DNA of 17,785 bases from Cytophagales bacterium (GTDB lineage: Bacteria; Bacteroidota; Bacteroidia; Cytophagales; Cyclobacteriaceae). The notes beneath the pieces were generated by a model that was given only the letters and a program-made list of their open reading frames with translations, was not told where the DNA came from and searched no databases. The stretch is from positions 3,125 to 20,909 of the forward strand of contig DNTA01000286.1 in the NCBI GenBank assembly GCA_003500135.1, written 5' to 3'. This document shows, piece by piece, positions 13,419 to 17,785 of the stretch. The position numbers and the translations under genes were made by a program. How positions within the stretch are numbered: the stretch's first letter is position 1; every line of letters starts with the position of its first letter.

Positions 13419-14918
13419 ATGCTCTTTTTAGGTATCGATATCGGTAGTTCATCCATTAAAGTAGCGCTTCTTGATGGTCAATTGGGCAGAACCATTGCGT
13501 CAGCTCAATATCCGGAATCAGAAGAACTACCAATAAATGCGCCGAAACAAGGTTTTGCTGAACAGGATCCGGAGTCATGGTGGCAGGGAACGGTTCATGC
13601 TTTTAACCATCTTAAGAAAACAAAGAATTTTGATCCTGCTACAATCGGCGGGATAGGTATTTCATATCAAATGCATGGACTGGTGATGTTGGATGAAGCC
13701 GGAAAAGTGTTAAGACCATCTATAATCTGGTGCGATAGCCGTGCGGTTGAACTGGGTGATAAAGCCTTTGAAACCATTGGCACACAGCGCTGTTTAAACC
13801 AATTTTTGAACTCACCCGGAAACTTTACTGCCTCAAAACTGGCGTGGGTTAAGCAAAATGAACCTCAGCTATACCGAAAGCTTCATAAAATAATGCTACC
13901 CGGCGATTTTATCGCGTATAAGCTCAGTGGTGATATGACCACTACAGTCTCGGGCCTTTCAGAGGGGGTACTATGGGATTTTAAAAAAAATAGCATCGCG
14001 GATGAAGTTCTGGATCACTATGGTATTGAAGAGCACCAATTGAGTGATATAGTTCCAACACTGGGCATACAGACTAAAGTCGGTTCAGTGGCCGCAGATG
14101 AACTTGGTATTCGGCACGGGACTCCGATAACCTATCGTGCCGGTGATCAACCCAATAATGCATTTTCATTGAATGTGTTAAAGCCTGGTGAAGTAGCTGC
14201 CACAGCTGGTACTTCAGCCGTAATTTACGCTGTAACGGATCAGGATGCATATGACAGGCAATCGAGAGTTAATACCTTTTTGCATGTCAATAATGCTACA
14301 AAAGAAAAACGAAATGGAGTTTTAGTATGTGTCAATGGTTCGGGCATTTTATATAACTGGTTGCGCAAAATTATGGGTACCGGACATCAACTTCCTGATT
14401 ATGAGACTTTAAATGCCTTGTCAAAAGATGTGTCTCCGGGATCTGAAGGGCTTCAGTTATTTCCTTTTGGCAATGGCGCCGAGCGGATATTGACCAATAA
14501 AAATGTTCAGGCCTCTATGAGAAACCTGGATTTCAACATTCATCAAGCCGGTCACGTGGTAAGGGCAGCGAAGGAAGGAATTGTATTTGCATTAAAATAT
14601 GGCTTCGATATTCTCAGCGATATGGGTGTTGGAAGCAATGTTGTAAGAGCCGGAAAGGCAAATATGTTTCTAAGTCCGGTATTTCGCGAAACTTTTGTGA
14701 ATACCACTAAAACTGAACTGGAATTTTACGATACCAATGGAGCTGAAGGGGCTGCTCGTGCGGCTGCTTTAGGTGCAGGTTTTTACAAAAATGAAAAGGA
14801 AGCTTTCACCGGTTTGCAATGCATCGATAAAATCAGCCCTGATCTTGAATTGGTAAAAAAATACGAAGACATATACGGTGAGTGGAAATCAGAGTTGATC
14901 TCCACGATTTTAATATAA
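13419..14918 (+). CDS. xylB: Xylulokinase
   Basis: This 499-residue FGGY-family kinase phosphorylates D-xylulose to D-xylulose 5-phosphate with ATP, the last step before the pentose phosphate pathway. The N-terminal phosphate loop is GIDIGSSSIKVALLD (5-19). Sugar-binding regions are ISYQMHGLV (81-89) and WCDSRA (104-109). The catalytic base is Asp243 in the RAGDQPNN motif, the second ATP-binding region is ATAGTSAV (261-268), and the C-terminal FGGY-type region GAEGAARAAALGAG is at 441-454. The length is typical. It follows xylE by 62 bases containing a hairpin, and precedes xylA by 18 bases. Two copies of GTTTAAAT lie just before and across the start codon. Confidence 0.95.
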   Translation: MLFLGIDIGSSSIKVALLDGQLGRTIASAQYPESEELPINAPKQGFAEQDPESWWQGTVHAFNHLKKTKNFDPATIGGIGISYQMHGLVMLDEAGKVLRPSIIWCDSRAVELGDKAFETIGTQRCLNQFLNSPGNFTASKLAWVKQNEPQLYRKLHKIMLPGDFIAYKLSGDMTTTVSGLSEGVLWDFKKNSIADEVLDHYGIEEHQLSDIVPTLGIQTKVGSVAADELGIRHGTPITYRAGDQPNNAFSLNVLKPGEVAATAGTSAVIYAVTDQDAYDRQSRVNTFLHVNNATKEKRNGVLVCVNGSGILYNWLRKIMGTGHQLPDYETLNALSKDVSPGSEGLQLFPFGNGAERILTNKNVQASMRNLDFNIHQAGHVVRAAKEGIVFALKYGFDILSDMGVGSNVVRAGKANMFLSPVFRETFVNTTKTELEFYDTNGAEGAARAAALGAGFYKNEKEAFTGLQCIDKISPDLELVKKYEDIYGEWKSELISTILI

Positions 14919-14936
14919 CGACAAAAAAATAAAATT

Positions 14937-16253
14937 ATGAGCGCTAAAACGTATTTCATAGGCATAGAAAAAATAAAATATGAAGGCAGGGAGTCTGATA
15001 ACCCTTTAGCATTTAAGTGGTACCAGCCCGACCTTATGGTAGCTGGAAAACCTATGAAGGAACACTTAAAATTTGCCGTAGCTTACTGGCACACCTTGTG
15101 CAATACCGGCAATGATCCATTTGGACCGGGTGTAAAAGACTTTGAGTGGAACAGGGCTTCCGATCCGATTGAACAAGCCAGAGAAAGAATGGATGCAGCA
15201 TTTGAGTTCATCACAAAGATGGGCATTGACTACTATTGCTTCCACGATTTTGATTTAGTAGAAGAGGCAGGAAGCTTTCGCGAATCGGAGAAACGATTGA
15301 AAACCATTGTTGATTATGCCGGAGAAAAAATGAATGAAACCGGTGTAAAACTGCTATGGGGAACGGCCAATCTGTTTTCTAATCCTCGTTATATGAATGG
15401 AGCAGCCACTAATCCGGATTTCAACGTGTTGGCATATGCAGGGGCTCAAATAAAGAATGCACTGGATGCCACCATTGCCTTAAATGGCGAAAATTATGTT
15501 TTCTGGGGCGGCCGCGAAGGGTATATGAGCTTGCTCAATACAAATATGAAGCGTGAGCAGGAGCATTTCGCCCGGTTTTTACACATGGCGAAAGATTACG
15601 CAAGAGCCAATGGCTTCAAAGGCAATTTCTTCATCGAACCCAAACCTATGGAGCCCACTAAGCACCAATACGATTATGATACCGCCACTGTAATCGGGTT
15701 TTTGAGTTATTTCGGGCTGGATAATGATTTTAAGATCAACATTGAAGTCAACCATGCCACCCTGGCCGGTCATACCTTCCAACACGAGCTTCAGGTGGCC
15801 GCAGATGCCGGACTACTAGGTAGTGTGGATGCGAATCGAGGGGATTACCAGAACGGATGGGATACTGACCAGTTTCCTATTGACCTGTACGAAGTAACCG
15901 AGGCGATGCTGGTATTGCTGGAATCCGGTGGTTTACAAGGTGGTGGTGTGAATTTCGATGCCAAATTGCGCAGGAACAGCACCGACCTTGATGATATTTT
16001 CATAGCTCATATCTCAGGAATGGATGTTTTTGCGCGATCTCTGATCATAGCGGATAATATCTTACAAAAATCTCCTTATAAAAAGATGCGCAGAGAGCGT
16101 TATGGAAGCTTTGATACCGGAAAAGGTAAAGATTTTGAAAATGGAGATTTAAAATTGGAAGACCTGTATAATTATACACTTGAAAATGGTGAGCCCAAAC
16201 AAATAAGTGGCAAACAGGAACTTTACGAAAGTATAATAACCCAATTTATGTAG
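14937..16253 (+). CDS. xylA: Xylose isomerase
   Basis: This 438-residue TIM-barrel enzyme of the longer group II class interconverts D-xylose and D-xylulose in the cytoplasm. Catalytic His103 and Asp106 lie in CFHDFD. Metal ligands are visible as Glu234 (FFIEPKP), Glu270 and His273 ([12 protein letters not shown]), Asp298 (GSVDANRGD), Asp309 and Asp311 (GWDTDQFP) and Asp341. Numbering is offset by two from the E. coli enzyme. Residues such as [10 protein letters not shown] and [13 protein letters not shown] resemble the Bacteroides/Piromyces branch rather than Proteobacteria. It is the last gene of the xylose operon, 18 bases after xylB, and is followed by a strong hairpin terminator. Confidence 0.97.
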   Translation: MSAKTYFIGIEKIKYEGRESDNPLAFKWYQPDLMVAGKPMKEHLKFAVAYWHTLCNTGNDPFGPGVKDFEWNRASDPIEQARERMDAAFEFITKMGIDYYCFHDFDLVEEAGSFRESEKRLKTIVDYAGEKMNETGVKLLWGTANLFSNPRYMNGAATNPDFNVLAYAGAQIKNALDATIALNGENYVFWGGREGYMSLLNTNMKREQEHFARFLHMAKDYARANGFKGNFFIEPKPMEPTKHQYDYDTATVIGFLSYFGLDNDFKINIEVNHATLAGHTFQHELQVAADAGLLGSVDANRGDYQNGWDTDQFPIDLYEVTEAMLVLLESGGLQGGGVNFDAKLRRNSTDLDDIFIAHISGMDVFARSLIIADNILQKSPYKKMRRERYGSFDTGKGKDFENGDLKLEDLYNYTLENGEPKQISGKQELYESIITQFM

Positions 16254-16300
16254 TGCTTTTCATATCATATACTAGTTGCAAGTTTTAAGATTGGTTAAAG

Positions 16301-16340
16301 AAAAGCTGCTGGCAAAACCGGCAGCTTTTGTTATTATAAA
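16301..16340 (+). terminator. Rho-independent terminator after xylA
   Basis: AAAAGCTGCTGG (16301-16312) pairs with CCGGCAGCTTTT (16318-16329) in a 12-bp stem with one G-U pair and a CAAAA loop. The 3' arm itself supplies TTTT, followed by GTTATTATA. It should end the xylE-xylB-xylA transcript. The A-rich 5' arm means it may also work from the other strand. Confidence 0.85.
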
Positions 16341-16437
16341 TATTAAGTCTCATTACAGTGAAACATATATCACATAATTAATAATACTCCAAATTCATTC
16401 TTCTTCGTAATTTGAGATACCGGTTTATTATAGTTGC

Positions 16438-16463
16438 AATATCTGCAGTCTAATATCTGATAT
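16438..16463. repeat. Repeated AATATCTG and short palindrome upstream of the MbnP-like gene
   Basis: AATATCTG occurs at 16438-16445 and again at 16452-16459, 14 bases apart. The second copy is part of the palindrome ATATC-T-GATAT (16453-16463). They lie 25-50 bases before the start codon and could bind a regulator, but the sequences are short and AT-rich. Confidence 0.25.
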
Positions 16464-16476
16464 GTTGAAACTTAAA

Positions 16477-16483
16477 AAGGAGG
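16477..16483 (+). promoter_or_regulatory. Unusually strong Shine-Dalgarno sequence
   Basis: AAGGAGG lies four bases before the ATG at 16488. Other genes in this window have weak or no such site, as is usual in Bacteroidota. It fixes the start of the MbnP-like gene. Confidence 0.7.
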
Positions 16484-16487
16484 ATAT

Positions 16488-17354
16488 ATGAAAAAGGCGT
16501 CATTTTGGATCGTATTATCTGTAATTCTGTTGTTCAGTTGCCAAAATGATTCACAGGAATTACAGGATGCCAGGCTGGATGTAGAATTCACATATTCAGT
16601 GGAAAACCAACCACTGGATTTAAATAAAATGATCTACACCAATGCGGCAGGAAATGAGCTTGAGATCACGGAAGTTCAATGGTTTATTTCTGATGTAGTG
16701 CTTCACGCGACATCCGGTGAAATAGTTTCTCTCAAAAGTGATCATTTAATAGATTTCGCATATTACATCGATACAAATATTCCTGAATCTCAGATTTTTC
16801 AACCCCTGAACGGAATTGAGCCGGGAGCTTATGAAGCCATTTCTTTTGTGTTTGGTTTCCATGGAGAAAAAAATGAATCATTTATGTATACTGACTTTCC
16901 GGAATCGGCCATGATTTGGCCTGATTTTCTGGGTGGAGGCTATCACTACATGAAGATCAATGGTTTTTGGAAAGGCCAAAGCGGACTGAGAAAACCATAC
17001 AATTTTCATTTGGGCATCGGGCAGGATTACGGTGATGAACAGGGCAGGATGAACAATTTTCTGCCATATTCCTGTAATGAAAAGACCATGTCTACGGCAA
17101 AGACAAGCTATGTGGAAACCTGGCCTGTAGCATTTATTGACAATTCATTTGCCGTAACACTACCGCTGCAAGCAATAAATCTACAATCCAACAAAAAATA
17201 TACATTACAGATCAATATGGATATCGCACAATGGTTTGAGGCTCCTTTTATTTATGATTTCGATGAACATGGAGGAGCCATCATGAACAACCAGACGGCG
17301 ATGCGAATAGGAATAGAAAATGGGCGAAACGTCTTCTCAGCAAAATGGAAATAA
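16488..17354 (+). CDS. MbnP-like lipoprotein
   Basis: This 288-residue exported protein has a signal peptide and lipobox LLFSC with lipidated Cys18. The mature protein matches the MbnP family, named after a protein in methanobactin (copper chelator) gene sets and common in Bacteroidota. Family marks are VQWFISDVVL (63-72), VFGFHG (121-126), WPDFLGGGYHYMKING (144-159), FHLG (173-176), and a C-terminal region with HGGAIM (261-266) and VFSAKWK at the end. Trp, His and Tyr residues in GGGYHYMK are characteristic. Members often sit next to an MbnH-like di-haem peroxidase or a TonB-dependent receptor. Neither is visible here, so a copper-related role is uncertain. It has its own strong ribosome site, starts after the xylA terminator, and ends four bases from the end of a convergent gene. 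Confidence 0.8.
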   Translation: MKKASFWIVLSVILLFSCQNDSQELQDARLDVEFTYSVENQPLDLNKMIYTNAAGNELEITEVQWFISDVVLHATSGEIVSLKSDHLIDFAYYIDTNIPESQIFQPLNGIEPGAYEAISFVFGFHGEKNESFMYTDFPESAMIWPDFLGGGYHYMKINGFWKGQSGLRKPYNFHLGIGQDYGDEQGRMNNFLPYSCNEKTMSTAKTSYVETWPVAFIDNSFAVTLPLQAINLQSNKKYTLQINMDIAQWFEAPFIYDFDEHGGAIMNNQTAMRIGIENGRNVFSAKWK

Positions 17355-17358
17355 TTGG

Positions 17359-17640
17359 TTAGGCTTCCATTACTTGTTGAATTGAGTGAAGGGTGTCTTC
17401 CCAACCCTTGGTACATGCAGCGTAGAAATCGACTGCTGAACGGTCATCCGGAAAGCCACTTTGAGTAACTTTTAAAGTGGTTTTTCCGGATTCGTTTTTT
17501 ATAATGAATTCCGTAATGGTATCAGGATTAACTGCTTCCAACTCACCTTTCGTAGCGTACCTGTAATTACCCAATCGCAAAAATGATGGGGGTTGAAATT
17601 CAAGTATTTCAGCAGATGATACATAATCCGGGCTGTCCAT
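17359..17640 (-). CDS. AHSA1/SRPBCC domain protein with disrupted N-terminus
   Basis: From the ATG at 17638-17640 this frame gives 93 residues, ending in CTKGWEDTLHSIQQVMEA, the typical C-terminal helix of AHSA1-like START-fold proteins. The usual length is about 140 residues. The missing part is present in the same frame upstream: codons from 17772 to 17641 read VSCTIEDLFDALITPSAIKK and then WWNAS, the standard first helix and WW motif. No ATG, GTG or TTG lies in that stretch, and an in-frame TAA at 17773-17775 closes it. An ATG at 17778-17780 in another frame reads MPKSV and would join the domain if one base were restored near 17765. The gene is therefore either frameshifted or affected by a sequence error. 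These domains bind small hydrophobic ligands; the ligand is unknown. Confidence 0.7.
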   Translation of the reverse strand: MDSPDYVSSAEILEFQPPSFLRLGNYRYATKGELEAVNPDTITEFIIKNESGKTTLKVTQSGFPDDRSAVDFYAACTKGWEDTLHSIQQVMEA

Positions 17641-17785
17641 ATTACTACCCCACGAAACGGTATAAATCCCGTTTACCGCAGGGATTACGATGGCATGGCT
17701 GGCATTCCACCATTTTTTTATTGCTGATGGAGTGATAAGCGCATCAAACAGATCTTCAATAGTACAACTGACTTAGGCATTTACT

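Overview
The window looks like chromosomal DNA of a Bacteroidota bacterium, most probably of the Cytophagales (Cyclobacteriaceae or Fulvivirga-like). The evidence is the mix of families: a PD40/OmpA envelope protein, an L-type lectin secretory protein, an MbnP-like lipoprotein, a Nudix-type sugar regulator and a XylA of the Bacteroides/Piromyces type. Shine-Dalgarno sequences are weak almost everywhere and base composition is moderate. I see no tRNA, rRNA, CRISPR array, insertion sequence or phage gene.

Left part (18-4659). A minus-strand pair encodes an RCK-type potassium channel and a multi-spanning membrane protein with a spermidine-synthase-like domain; the two reading frames overlap. Divergent from them is a probable two-gene plus-strand operon: an unrecognised lipoprotein and a type I methionine aminopeptidase. 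A convergent FabG-like short-chain dehydrogenase follows.

Centre (4840-8414). Three plus-strand genes encode envelope or secreted proteins: an L-type lectin domain protein, an overlapping single-span membrane protein of unknown function, and a 688-residue protein with a lectin-like N-terminal domain, PD40 propeller repeats, a carboxypeptidase-regulatory-like domain and a C-terminal OmpA peptidoglycan-binding domain.

Minus-strand block (8461-11596). This holds a two-span membrane protein with a soluble tail, a YifB/ComM AAA ATPase, a small membrane protein, and a Nudix-fold transcription regulator whose catalytic Nudix box is degenerate.

Xylose locus (10898-16340). The Nudix regulator is transcribed divergently from xylE, xylB and xylA (D-xylose/H+ symporter, xylulokinase, xylose isomerase). 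Together these import D-xylose and turn it into D-xylulose 5-phosphate. The intergenic region carries a 33-bp near-perfect dyad and a separate perfect 8+8-bp inverted repeat, both good operator candidates. A hairpin lies between xylE and xylB, and a strong terminator follows xylA.

Right end. An MbnP-like lipoprotein with an unusually strong Shine-Dalgarno sequence converges on an AHSA1/SRPBCC-domain gene whose N-terminal codons seem to be put out of frame by a one-base lesion.

Most genes are ordinary. The points most worth a second look are the xylose regulatory region, the roughly 66-residue two-helix insertion in XylE, the ComM that has lost its zinc-knuckle cysteines, the channel/aminopropyltransferase pair with an altered active-site motif, and the broken AHSA1 gene.
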